A DNA stretch of 64,000 nt. Origin: Paratinospora sagittata (taxonomy: Eukaryota; Streptophyta; Magnoliopsida; Ranunculales; Menispermaceae). Shown here piece after piece: positions 45,533 to 56,797 of the stretch (positions are counted from its first letter, which is position 1; each line of letters begins with the position of its first letter). A model generated the notes under the pieces. The model worked only from the letters and a program-made list of their open reading frames with translations. It made no database searches and had not been told where the DNA came from. The position numbers and the translations under genes are program-made. The DNA lies in contig CM069607.1 of NCBI GenBank assembly GCA_035771175.1, positions 11,342,501 to 11,406,500 on the forward strand, given 5' to 3'.

Positions 45533-46894
45533 AAAAATAAAAATTCTACTATTTTTGGGCTCTCTTTAAGTCTGCCCTACTTCCTTTACTTCTTCAACTT
45601 TCTCTCCCTTGCTTCTTTTGCTTCTTCAACTTTCTCTTTGCTTGAAGGAACACTCCAGAAAGCTATCATGCTTTTTCCATTGATCTTCTTCGTCCCCTTA
45701 GTGCCTTCAAAACTTCAATGTTTTTGTCCTCTTCTTATTTTTCATGTAACAGTTGCAAACAACCAAGATATCATAGTTAGCAACTTCACAAAAGACAGAT
45801 TATTATCCTCTTTAACTATGAATTTAGCATATTTTGTTACCTCGATACGCCCCCCCTCCCCCACTTATCAACCGCCAACCTCATAGATCCCTTGAACAGG
45901 TCAATCTTGGTATTCTACAAAATCACAATGCCGCTTGGCTTCATTAAGTCAGTTGTCACAAAATGATAATTTTTTTTTTGTTAACGTCATGAAAACATGT
46001 AAGCCATTTTATAAATCTCAACAACAATGCCAACTATAATTGATAAGAAACACTAAGACCCAAAATAATATAACAAGATCCAAAAAAAAAAAAAAAAATG
46101 ACAAGAGATTTTCAAGTTTCTAACTAAACCCTCTACAACTTAGGGGTGATGATCAAAGGAACTTAAGTATGCTTTACTCTCTAAATGTTAGACATGATCC
46201 GACCAATATTAAGCCCTTATATCTATTATATCGGGGGGGGTGTGCAATTGAATTAATAGTTCCGCATCAAACATGAATAAACTGATCACGTGTGTAATAT
46301 AAGTTTGGATTCAACTTTGGTGGGCATAAAGCCTTTTTTGATTAAAACAATACAACTAGACCTAAAGATAGCTAAGTGGGGAAAAAAATGATAAAATCAT
46401 ATCTTGAAGGGTCTTGGTACCCACTCCTCATGCAAAGAGTTTGGTTGCCAGTAAGACCAAAAGGAGCAAAAAAAAAAAAAAAAAAAAAGGAGACAAAGAA
46501 GACTAATAATTGATTGAGGCCATGGGGCCAGTACCCCCACCAAAGCCATCCAATAAGAGTTCAAGTAGAATTGGAACTTTCAATCTTTGGTTGGTTCAGA
46601 TTTTGATATTGATATTTGAGGAAGGTAAATGAAGTAAAACTAGCACTCAGCCCTCACCTTTATTCCAAGCGTACTCATTTGCATATAGAGTTTCACCATT
46701 GCTATTCACTCTAAAGGGTCCTAGTACCAACATTGCTCCATTTCCAAATGAAGAACAACCCGACCCTGATCAGACCCATATCATCATATTAATATAAAAT
46801 TCACGAATTATGTACAATCAACAAGAACAAGAGTAGCAGAAGCAGTAGTTCAAAAAAACATAAGAGCAAAGATTTTTCAATGATTCCAGGCTGT
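45533..46894. other. Non-coding sequence without recognised genes
   Basis: AT-rich, with poly(A) runs near 46,082 and 46,470 and a run of eight Gs near 46,235. CTTCTTCAACTTTCTCT is repeated near 45,590 and 45,620. No transposon ends were found. Confidence 0.4.
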
Positions 46895-47024
46895 TTATAT
46901 AGTTTTTGTCAAGCCGTCCCTGCTCACAGTTGCACCAAGAGGGTCAAGACTTCTCTTAATAACCTCCTCAGGGGTAATCATCACACGTTTACATAGTGCA
47001 TATTCCAACGCCTGGGGATCACAC
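46895..47024 (-). pseudogene. Fragment of a plant myosin XI motor-domain exon
   Basis: On the minus strand a splice acceptor (TTATCTCAG, ending 47,025) is followed by CDPQALEYALCKRVMITPEE, VIKRSLDPLGATVSRDGL and TKTI, then a stop. This is the well-conserved segment of plant class XI myosins ('CD...LE.AL.KRVM.TPEEVI.R.LDP..A..SRD.LAKTIYSRLFDWLV'), actin motors that move organelles. The exon starts in phase 2 after a methionine position, as expected. It breaks off just before the YSRLFDW motif, and no other myosin exon was found nearby. It is a captured or duplicated gene fragment. Confidence 0.75.
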
Positions 47025-47722
47025 CTGAGATAATAGTATAATCATCAAAACTTTCTTCCATTAACTGGTCGGAAAGGACTCAAAAGAAGAATCTTGAAAA
47101 GATCTAAGAGTGCAACAAATGAAAATGGATCCTGCAAATGAAATAGAAAAACTAGTCAAATATCACACAATTATTCCCACTACTCCTCACAATTAAGCAT
47201 TCAAGGTCAAAAAAAATGAAAACATATAAAAACACCATCGCAGATCTAAGACAACATTTTAGGAAGAAAAAAATTCAATTCAAAATGTTAAGGACTGGAA
47301 ATACACCAAGTTTATTTAAAAACACTACTCGAAAAACAAAAGCCTTAAAACATAAACACTGAATTAAAAACGTAATAGTGACAAATATGAATAGCTTCCA
47401 AAAATGCCAATTACTTGGAAAAAAGAACAAGAACAAGAACAAGAAGAAACACCTTAGACTTTTGGCACCCTACAAGCTTAAAAAGAATTTTTTCCACTAT
47501 GAATCCTATTTCACATGGAGATGTGAAGGTCATCTTATCTTTATAAATTTCATACAAATTGTCCAAAGTACAAATTCAACCAATTTTTTTTTTTTTTATC
47601 TTTATGCTACTTCAGTTCACACATAGCTCACGTTTAAGTTCCTTAATATGCTCAAAACATTAATAAGAATATCTGATTTGCAGGCTTTTATGAACCTTTT
47701 CGTGAAATTCCACAGTAAGATT
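47025..47722. other. Non-coding; probable LTR end of the Retrofit-like copia element at its right side
   Basis: The stretch up to TTCCACA at about 47,714 could be the LTR preceding the primer-binding site at 47,723. Its start was not found. The part next to the myosin fragment (47,025-47,110) may be myosin intron. Confidence 0.3.
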
Positions 47723-47735
47723 AGGTATCAGAGCC
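47723..47735 (+). other. Primer-binding site of the Retrofit-like copia element
   Basis: AGGTATCAGAGCC matches the tRNA-iMet site except for the first base. The leader is interrupted 20 bp later by the rearranged Tork-like element and resumes at 54,404 before gag. Confidence 0.55.
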
Positions 47736-47756
47736 TAGGTCATCTAAGGGGCTACT

Positions 47757-48238
47757 TGTAGAGGAATGGGTGAATGCCTAAGAATGTTCTCTTAGAAATT
47801 GCTTCAAACACCTCTTATGCCATTCTCCTTCAAGATCTTGTTTGATAATGGCAATGATGTAACACCAACACAAATGTGCCAAATGCAAAGAAAGAAACCA
47901 AAGAACACAAAGAAACAAGAAACAAAGAATAAGAAAAAACAATCAACCCACAACACCAAAAAATTACGTGGTTCACCAAATTGGCTATGTCCACGGAGGT
48001 AGAGATATCACTACTATTAGAGCAAATCAATACAAGAGATTAGTTCCACTTGTAGGTCTTAATCTTACCTCTTCTTCCTTTTCTAGGGTTTCCTTCTCTT
48101 CTCCTCTTTTCCTCTCTTCTTTCTTTTGTTTTCTCTCCTCTCACAAAATAGAGTTGTAGAGACAAAAAAATGAGAACTCTCTCCACTCTCATTTCTCTAC
48201 AAAAGGAAAAAAGAGCTTAACTAGCCTTTATATATATG
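47757..48238 (-). repeat. Inverted LTR fragment (3' 480 bp) of a Tork-like copia element
   Basis: This is the reverse complement of the right part of the LTR at 53,765-54,403. It starts TGTAGAGGAATGGG, the inverted LTR end, and stops near 48,238, where plus-strand reverse transcriptase begins. A normal element would have its left LTR in direct orientation. Confidence 0.88.
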
Positions 48239-48916
48239 AAACTTGAATGAGGTGATTTATATGGCTCAACCGGAAGGCTTCATTGAAGAGGGCAAAAAAG
48301 ATCTTGTTTGTAGATTGAAAAAGTCATTGTATGGGCTAAAGCAATCTCCAAGACAATGGTACAAGCGCTTCGACACCTATATGATCGAAATTGGCTACAA
48401 GAGGTGTGCATTTGATTCTTGTGTTTATTCAAATGTGTTTGATGATGGTACCATTATTATCTTGATGTTATATGTTGATGATATGCTTATAGCAAGCAAA
48501 AACAAGTTCAAGATTGTTGAACTCAAGGAGTTGTTAAGCAAGGAGTTCGACATGAAGGATCTTGGGGCGACTACCAAGATTCTTGGGATGGAGATAAGGA
48601 GAAATAGAAATGATGGGAAGTTGTGGTTGTCTCAAAAGAAATACATCCACAAAATACTTGAGAAGTTTGTTATGGTTGATGCTAAACTGGTTTCTACTCC
48701 TTTAGCTTCACATTTTATTTTGAGTGCAAAGTGTTAACCTATATGGTTTATCCTTAGTACATCCCTAAAGTATACTTGATAAAGTATATTTTGATGATCA
48801 CAAACATAGTATTTTTTCGTGCTAACGAACGTTTTTCAAGAACTTATCTCTGCACCAAAGGAAAAGCAAAAAGTCAAGGAACGACCCGAGTAAGGAACTC
48901 AAAGCTTACATCCAAC

Positions 48917-49373
48917 TAGGGGTGTAAGCAACCCAACCGACCCGACCCAACCCGACCATTTTGGGTAGGGTTTGATTGATATGTCGGGTTGCTCGGGTTA
49001 ATTCTTGAGCAACCCGACCAAACCCGACCCATACATATATATATATGAGTTCACCCTCATTCCCATAAGTCAAGTTTAAGAGTAGTTTGGCTTGTACATA
49101 TATGAGTTCTCTCAAAAAAGAGAAACCTCATCTTTTAAAGCTTAAATAGTAGTTTAATAAGTTGGATACATGATAATCCAACATATTTTATTACTAATAT
49201 AGGCTTAAATATTAGTTATCAAGCTTTAAAAAAATTGGGCTATTTAATGGGGGCCAACCCGACCCGACCTTAGGTTAGGTGGCATCAGGTCCAACTCGCT
49301 ACCACCCGAACTCATCAGGTCGGGTGGATTAGGGGGCAAAAACCCAACCCGTTTTGACCCGATTTCACCCCAA
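48917..49373. mobile_element. hAT-type MITE 1 (457 bp), TSD CATCCAAC
   Basis: Starts TAGGGGTGTAAGC and ends GATTTCACCCCAA, an imperfect inverted repeat, flanked by a perfect 8-bp duplication CATCCAAC (48,909-48,916 and 49,374-49,381). Next to each end are AACCCGACCCAACCC-like runs. The 8-bp duplication points to hAT. Confidence 0.88.
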
Positions 49374-49794
49374 CATCCAACGATCAAGCTCGTTTCAACT
49401 AACGGACTTCAACGATCACATCATGATTCAAGCTCACTTCTCTTGGACGTTTTGATCAAGCTTCAAGGCTACATCTGTCGATCAACGTTCAAGTCATTCA
49501 ACTCCGAATTACTCTTATTGAAGATCTCATAATGAAGAGTTGGATTTAACGGTTATGAGAAAAGAGAAATACACAAAGTATTTAAGGTATATCTTTCTCT
49601 CATCCTTATTGCTCAAAATATTTTTCAAAACCATGCATATATCATTTCATATGTTTTCTAAATCTGCATGTTTTGATGTCTTAACTATATTTCAAGAAAT
49701 TTAATAATATATATTTAATTTGAAATATACCGAGTTTTTATTCGCATGTGTCGAATATTTTATCGCGAGTCAAAACTGTTTTCAAAGAATCTTT

Positions 49795-50475
49795 CAGGAC
49801 GCTAATGAAATAGCAACATTCTCCTGAACTTGTTAAGTCAGGACGTTGATAGGTCATTAGGACGCTGATAACGTTCAAGATTAAATTGAACTAAATAATC
49901 AGGACGCTTACTTGTATAGTAGTGGCCTCCTTTATTAGTCAACCTTTGAAGTTGTCAGGAAGCTGACTCAACATCAGCTCACTGAAAGATCTCTTTAAGT
50001 TCTTCAAAGAATGTTTCTTTGAGGACACTGATAATTATAAGTTGATTAAACTATCAGGACGCTTACTAGATAGGAGCGCCCTCACTTTTGGAAATCAACT
50101 AAATAACTTTTAGGACGTTGATTGTCCTTCAACGTGTTTTTTAAATGTCTTAACTTGCAAGACGGTTACATAGTAGTAGTGCCCTCATGTTTTGTTTTAT
50201 GTTTTAAAGGCAGGACGCTTACTCGGATAGTAGCGCCCTCAAGTACTTAATAGTTTTAAAACATAGCAGGACACTAACTGTGCATTAGCGCCCTCAAGGT
50301 TTAAGTTTTCTAAACTTCATAAGTAAGTCAGGACGCTTAAGAGTTAGTAAGGCCCCTCACTTAAGTGTTCAACAGGTCGCTTATACGTAGTAAGCGCCCT
50401 TAAGGAACAAAACGACAAAGTTGATATTATGTGTTAGGACACTAATTACGGAATCAGGACGCTAATTCAACTACC
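49795..50475. repeat. Degenerate array of AGGACGCT...TAGCGCCCTCA units
   Basis: About thirteen units of 40-70 bp, each beginning CAGGACGCTTAC or a variant and most containing TAGTAGCGCCCTCA about 15 bp later. The two halves (GGACGCT and AGCGCCC) are partly complementary, so each unit could fold. It lies in the middle of the 3.3-kb LTR. Confidence 0.85.
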
Positions 50476-51479
50476 GTCACTGTTCGAATGAGTACACTAC
50501 GTCAGTTTACTTTTTCAAAATAGACACTTGCACAAAGTCCTTTTCAGACTTATCAAAGACCTTTTTTGATACATGAAAGAAGTTCTTCTAAAGCTTTCCT
50601 CTTTCATGAAATCTAAAAAGAACCAGAATGTTAGTGAAAATCGCAGTTGCTATTTTCATATAACATTCGAGCCGTTGTGTGAAAACGTTCACATTATTTG
50701 AACTTCAAATGTCTAACGGCTATGTCCCACTAAGTCTATAAATACCAACACTTAGGACCAAACAACTTGTCAATCACTTTGTGTTGTGCGAATACTTTTC
50801 AAAGTTAGTCTGAGTCAAAATGAATTTCATTTTCTAATCTTTCAAAGTATTTTCATTGATACCTATACGATTTTCATATTGAGTTTCAAATATATTTTTA
50901 TCTTTAAAAATCTGTTTTTATATTGGTATCAACTCAAATTCTCAGCACTGATTCACATTTGGTATTATTCTTGTTGATGATAGAATTTGAGAAATAGTTC
51001 AAGATATACAGTTGTACTTGATTTCATATTTTAAGTATTTCATTGAACTATATCAGTAGTAGCGTTAAACTACTGATCATTGAACCAAATGTTTTCATAC
51101 TTATACTTTATATCTATTTGAAAATTGTCCATGTCTTTGATTTACACCAGTTCTTAGTTTTATACGTCAATGTTTTTATTGGTATTATATTGTTTTCGAA
51201 GAAGCTCTGATTTTCATATCATATCATTCATGCTTTTCGAAACTGCACTTGAGCAATATCGAACATTGAAAGGTAAAGGACTGAAGGTGTATTTCAACTT
51301 AGCATTACCTACTTCACATTTCATATCTTTGTAATGCTATGTATTGTGCTTAATGTAAAGTGTTCTACTGCGTTAAAATCACCCAACATCTTAGTGTTGT
51401 AATGATAGTGTGTTTCTGGATTGAAACAACCAGGACAAGTGAAGGTAGTTCACTTGATGATTTCAGGATTAAAATCAGG

Positions 51480-51800
51480 TAGGTTATCTCTTAGCCTTTA
51501 AAAAAGAAAACGGTTCATCCTTATCTAGTAAAAGGGTAGGTGTGTCCTTAACCTTAAAATGGATAGGTTATCTTTCAGCCTTAAAGAGAAATTGGTTGTT
51601 CCTTATCCCGCAAAAGGATCACGGTTCTTCCCTAGCCAGTAAAAGGAACATGGGTTTCTCCTCATCCCGGAAAAAGGAAATTGATTCTTCCTTAGCCATT
51701 AAAAGGAACATGAGTTTTTTCTAATCCCGAAAAAAAGAAAACGGTCCACCCTTAGCCCGTGAAAGGATAGGTTTGTCTTTAACTTGAAAAAGGGCAGTTG
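51480..51800. repeat. Degenerate array of CCTTAGCC..TAAAAGGA units
   Basis: About eight units of 35-40 bp of the type GGTTCTTCCTTAGCCAGTAAAAGGAA, each with a short inverted repeat (TCCTT/AAGGA). It lies ~90 bp upstream of the TATAAATA box of the LTR. Confidence 0.8.
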
Positions 51801-52274
51801 TAACGGTTTGGTTCTCACTCGTAAGAGAATCAGTTAGTGGATTGAGAAAATCCTAATCGGGAGATTAGGTAGTTGACGTAGGCTTGGCCGAACCACTATA
51901 AATATGTGTGTTAAACTTTTGCATTTTAGTATGTGTTCTAATTTGCATCAGATTCCAATTAACTTATGTAGATCACCTAAGTTATTGAAAGACATTTTTT
52001 AAAATTGACCATTGCACCCAATTCACCCCCCTCTTGGGTGGACCAACACAAAGCAATGCCCATCTTTCGATGCCGAGATTGAATATATGTTAAAGGTTCC
52101 ATATGCTAGTGTCGTTGGGTGTCTCATGTATGCAATGGTGTGTACAAGGCCCGATCTTTCTCAAGCGGTTAGTGTGGTTTCCAAGTATATGACAAATCCA
52201 GGTAAAGAGCATTGGAAAGCAATCAAATGGATTCTTCGCTACTTGAAGGGTACAAGGCACTTGGGTATTGTGTG

Positions 52275-53231
52275 TGTCACACCTTGGGTTGCACAGCGTG
52301 CCCCCTACCCAGGTGTGGGCGCACCCCCTCGGGGCCGACGCCAGCCATTTATGGATCCATAATATTGTCCCATCCCGGTACAGCCACCGCCACATAAGGA
52401 CGTCTCTTGTACACGGGATCATTTGTCCCCACTATTCATGAATAGTGCAGGGCCTCCCCCAGAATCGAACTCGTAACCTCCCTTAAGGAGTTTGATTTCG
52501 CAATCTGAGTAACCACTTCACACCCTGGGTTGCACAGCGTGCCCCCTACCCAGGTGTGGGCGCACCCCCTCAGGGCGAACGCCAGCCATTATGGATCCAT
52601 AATAATGTCCCATCCCGGTACAACCACCGCCACACAAGGACGTCTCTTGTACCCGAGATCATTTGTCTGACACTATTCATGAATAGTACAGGGAGCTCAG
52701 TGGTTATTCAGAATGCGAAATCTAACTTCTTAAAGAGGTTGCGAGTTCGATTATGGGGGAGACCCTGCACTATTCATGAATAGTATCAGACAAATGATAT
52801 CGGGTACAAGAGACGTCCTTGTGTGGCGGTGGTTGTACCGAGATGAGACATTATTATGGATCCATAATGGCTGGCGTTCGCCCCGAGGGGGTGCGCCCAC
52901 ACCTGGGTAGGGGGCACGCTGTGCAGCCCATGGTGTGACAAAAAGACCTTAAGATTTCGCATTCTGAGTAACCACAGAGCCAATGGTTCAGTGGCTACTC
53001 AGAATGCGAAATCTAACTTCTTAAAGAGGTTGCGAGTTCAATTCTGGGGGAGGCCCTACACTATTCATGAATAGTGTCAGACAAATGATCTCGTGTACAA
53101 GAGACGTCCTTGTGTTGCGGTGGCTGTACCGGGATGAGACAATATTATGGATCCATAATGGCTGGCGTTCGCCCCGAGGGGGTGCGCCCACACCTGGGTA
53201 AGGGGCAAGCTGTGCAACCCAGGGTGTGACA
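52275..53231. mobile_element. Fold-back element with four arms, TSD GTGTG
   Basis: The ends are TGTCACACC and GGTGTGACA, flanked by GTGTG on both sides (52,270-52,274 and 53,232-53,236). Inside, one ~230-bp unit occurs four times: two inverted copies, then two direct ones. Each unit contains CAGTGGTTACTCAGAATGCG, GGTTGCGAGTTCGATT, the palindrome CACTATTCATGAATAGTG, and GCGCCCACACCTGGGT. The first two phrases resemble pol III A and B boxes. No ORF. The 5-bp duplication is like that of LTR elements, but the inverted structure is not. Confidence 0.75.
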
Positions 53232-53764
53232 GTGTGGTTGGTTATATGGATTTTGATTATGCTGGAGATCTTGACAAGAGGAGGTTTACTACAGGCTATG
53301 TATTTACATTGGGTGGTGATCCAATCTCATGGAGATCAATGCTACAAAGTACAAGTGCATTATCCACTACCGAAGCGGAATACATGCAATAACCGAAGCA
53401 TCCAAAGAAGCTATTTGGTTGAAGGGGCTAGTGAATGAGTTGGGATTGAAGCAAGACATGGTTTATTCAAATGTGATAGTCAAAGTGCAATTTGTCTTGC
53501 CAAGAATCAAGTTTTCCATGCTAGAACAAAGCATATTGAAGTTAGATTCCATCGAGTTCGAGATTGGATCAATATGCTGGAAATTTTGATTGAAAAAGTT
53601 GATACGGAAGATAATGCTTTGGATTTTCTCACCAAGCCCGTTGCCAAAGACAAGTTTGAGCATTGCCTAAACTTGTTGAATTTAATACTTGTTGAAATTT
53701 GTTTTGGAAGGCACCTTCCCACTTAAGGTGCATGGAGATGAGAGGTTTCTCATAAAGGTGAAGG

Positions 53765-54403
53765 TGTTAGAACATATGTTGTTCCATCAATTTCCAAAGG
53801 GTTGATTTTGTTTTGCGCCAAGGTAGAGATTATTGGGTTTATGGCTTAAAACAATGTATGTGGGCCTAGCCCAAATGTTGTGTGCATTTTATTTTGTTTT
53901 GAGCTCATGTAATAGCCTCATATATATAAATGTTAGTTAAGCTCTTTTTTTCCTTTTGTAGAGAAAGTGAGAGTGGAGAGAGTTCTCATTTTTTTTGTCT
54001 CTACAACTCTATTTTGAGATAGGAGAGAAAACAAAAGAAAGAAGAGAGGAAAAAAGGAAAAGAAAAGGAAACCCAAGAAAAGGAAGAAAAGGTAAGATTA
54101 AGACCTACAAGTGGAACTAATCTCTTGTATTGATTTGCACTAATAGTAGTGATATCTCTACCTCCGTGGACGTAGCCAATTTGGTGAACCATGTAATTTC
54201 TGGGTGTTGTGGGTTGATTGTTTTTTCTTGTTCTTTGTTTCTTGTTTCTTTGTGTTCTTTGGTTTCTTTCTTTGCATTTGGCACATTTGTGTTAATGTTA
54301 CATCATTGCCATTATCAAACAAGATCTTGAAGGGGAATTCCATAAGAGGTGTTTGAAGAAATTTCTAAGAGAATATTCTTAGGCATTCACCCATTCCTCT
54401 ACA
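53765..54403 (+). repeat. 3' LTR of the Tork-like element (639 bp)
   Basis: Runs TGTTAGAACATATG to CCTCTACA. TATATATAAATG near 53,921 is the TATA box. The 47,757-48,238 segment is its inverted partner. The right flank CGTTC does not match the left flank of the inverted partner (CTACT), so no target duplication is visible. Confidence 0.85.
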
Positions 54404-54593
54404 CGTTCTCTCATTATTGGCGACCCTCTGCATCTCCAAAACTCTGATCATCTAGGCATGATCTTGGTTTCGACGCCTTTGACAGGTAATAATTTCCTTT
54501 CTTGGAGTTGATCTATGCAAAAAGCCCTCGGAGCAAAAGTGAAATTAGGGTTTATTAATGGTAAATGCAAGATGCCTGATGCAAGCTCATCAG

Positions 54594-56633
54594 TGTCGTG
54601 ATCCCTCTCCGGGTGACGTCATGATCGACACGGTACCCCAAATAATGTCACTTTAGGACAAAACATGTGGCACTGCTCAGCCTCTACAGATACATCCAAA
54701 CAAATACCTAAATAATCACAATAATCCAACTTGTATATGACAATAATAATTGAACCAAAATATTTTAATCAACATCCATTAACCTATGAACTTCTACATG
54801 GTTCAACATCCATATAACCACCTGTATAAAAAAGTATTTATTTCTGAAAATATGTCATATACATGTATACACATCCAAACACATCTAAGTGATATTTACA
54901 TATATATTGTGATAGTTATATACAAGTCTTAAAGAACAAAAGAACCAAAATATAAAAAATACAACCCCGGTCCCCATCAAGACACCTTCATCCAAAAAGA
55001 AGAAGGTTGCACGCTGCGTTCAAGCCTTGCCCTTCTCTTTTAGATTTGAACCTGCGAAAATATGGGAAAAAAAGTGAGCTTCAACAAGCTTAGTGAATAT
55101 TCTCAAAATTAAAATCCATAAATGCATTCATAAAAACATCTATGCTATTGAATAGTCATTTATAAATACCAATGCATCAATTAAGAATATCATACATGAT
55201 TAAAACCAAAACATATGATTTATGCACCATTTTTTCATAAAATATGCAAACGCCTCAATTGAGGTCACATTAGGATAATTATGCCTACACTTCTCCCATT
55301 TCACGCTATAGGGTCAGACCAATATTATCCTACTCTAACCCTCATACTCTTACATTCTTCATAAAGGAAAGTCCTTTCCACGGAGCTCTATCCAAGTAAC
55401 CCTGACGACACGTTTCCTGAAGAACAAGTAGAAAAATATTTATTGCCTAGGTATTTAATCCAAAATACCTAAGGCAATCCAATGCATAAAATTCATTTTT
55501 CATGATCATAAATACCATGCACATATATCATAAATGCATATAACTTAACAAGCCAATTTCATATATATAATGCCAATCCAAAAGCTAATTAACCAAGCTA
55601 AATAACTCCCAATTTGATCAATCCAATCTCAGTGTCTTGTAATGAACATAATCCATACATCATGATCAAATTCAAGTCTATAGATGCTCAATTGCATGAA
55701 TCCCATAAAATTCCCAATTTTCCTTCATTCAATCCACAACTCAATTTCCTACCAATTCAACTCTAAACACATCTAAACCACCAATATTTGGATTAGAACA
55801 CTAAATGCTCATCAAATCCCCAAGGGGTTCCATTAAAACCCACATGCACGCTCAAAACCCCAACTTACAACTTATCCAACAATTTTCCACAAAATCAATC
55901 ACCAAAATAGGGAAACCACTATAATTTCATGAAAAACAAGCTATAAGCCATGGGAGCTAGGTTTCCAAGTTTGAAACCCCAATTCAAACACAAATCCAAC
56001 ATATGCATGTTATCTAAAACACACCCTTTAGATAGAAAAAACATTAAGAGAAGCAATAATATGAAGAATTTGGGGTAGAAACATTACCTTAGGAGCAGTC
56101 TCCACCAAACCCTAGCTCTAAAACTCAAAATTGCCCCAAAATTCTCTTCTCCTCTCTTCTCTCCTCTTTCTTAACTGAAAATGATGCAAATAAAGTGAAA
56201 TGGAAGTGGTTTTCTTTTATACATTTGTTGGGCACATGACTTGTGTTTTAAAAAAGACACTACCTCTACGCGAGGTGGGCACTTCTCCTCGGAGGGAGCG
56301 CGCTTCTCAGCATGTCCTCAGATCTTTCACTCACGGGCTGACTCAGAGGAGCGTGCTTCTCCAATTCATGTTCAAACATGCTCTCGATTTAAGAAAGAAG
56401 CATGCTTCTCCATTCAAGAGGCATGCTTCTCCGACCCAATTCCAAAAATTTCACATTTTGATGCATTTCCAATTTACCCATACACTTCATTAACAAATAA
56501 AACATGAAAATACACACAAATATATCATATACGAGCAAAATACAAGTATAATACACATCAAATATCTACACAAACATCTAGAGTTGGGCAATTTATGTCA
56601 TCATGACATCATATGATAATTTGGGTCTTTACA
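54594..56633 (-). mobile_element. Solo LTR (2.04 kb) with TSD ATCAG
   Basis: On the plus strand it runs TGTCGTGATCC to GGGTCTTTACA and is flanked by ATCAG (54,589-54,593 and 56,634-56,638). Removing it and one duplication restores the gag frame. TATAAAAGAAAACC on the minus strand (about 56,208-56,221) is the TATA box, followed by a purine-rich leader, so it is transcribed leftward. Confidence 0.93.
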
Positions 56634-56797
56634 ATCAGAGTACAAACAATGGAAATGTGTTGATTATATGGTGATACCTTGGATTTTGAACTCAATTTCT
56701 AAAGAAATTATCAAAGCTTGTCTTTACACAACTACTACAAAAGAATTATGGGATGAATTGGGTAAACGATTTGGTGAATCGAATAGATCATTACTTT

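Larger units (their letters stand above)
43031..45640 (+). mobile_element. Endogenous pararetrovirus (caulimovirid, florendovirus-like), plus-strand copy
   Basis: Begins with a tRNA-Met primer-binding site, then a ~440-bp leader, a movement protein and the N-terminal half of the coat-protein region. It lacks protease, RT and promoter. It abuts the minus-strand viral copy head to head. The right limit is uncertain because coding ends at 45,532. Confidence 0.83.
48732..52048 (+). mobile_element. Solo LTR (3.3 kb) with TSD CAAAG
   Basis: Runs TGTTAACCTATATGG to GGTGGACCAACA and is flanked by CAAAG (48,727-48,731 and 52,049-52,053). It splits the RT frame between two serine/alanine/lysine and glutamine/cysteine codons without loss. 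ATTGCACCCAATTCACCCCC near the end and CCGAACCACTATAAATATG near 51,890 are typical of large-LTR copia elements (SIRE/Angela-like, by resemblance). It contains two degenerate arrays and one hAT-type MITE. Confidence 0.93.
48244..53723 (+). pseudogene. Tork-like copia RT and RNase H, interrupted twice
   Basis: Segment 1 (48,244-48,731) reads EVIYMAQPEGF, RLKKSLYGLKQSPRQWYKRF, the catalytic LMLYVDDMLIASK and DMKDLGATTKILGMEI. A 3.3-kb solo LTR follows. Segment 2 (52,049-52,270) continues with YASVVGCLMYAMVCTRPDLS and WILRYLKGTRHLGIV. A fold-back element follows. Segment 3 (53,232-53,723) has the RNase H motifs [37 protein letters not shown] and NALDFLTKPVAKDKFEHC, with frameshifts. Gag, protease, integrase and the first third of RT are absent. 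It ends 41 bp before its 3' LTR. Confidence 0.9.

Noticed and set aside
45638..45886. 82-codon hydrophobic ORF
   Set aside because: No homology or conserved motif seen; it follows the viral remnant and has no second copy to compare.
49795..50475. CRISPR-like repeated spacers
   Set aside because: Units are degenerate, vary in length and lie in a plant LTR; there are no exact repeats or cas genes.
52680..53060. Candidate tRNA genes (A- and B-box-like phrases)
   Set aside because: No cloverleaf with an acceptor stem could be drawn, and the sequence recurs four times as part of a fold-back element.
54130..54330. ORFs on both strands around 54.0-54.3 kb and 47.8-48.1 kb
   Set aside because: They are mirror images because the two regions are inverted copies of one LTR; not genes.
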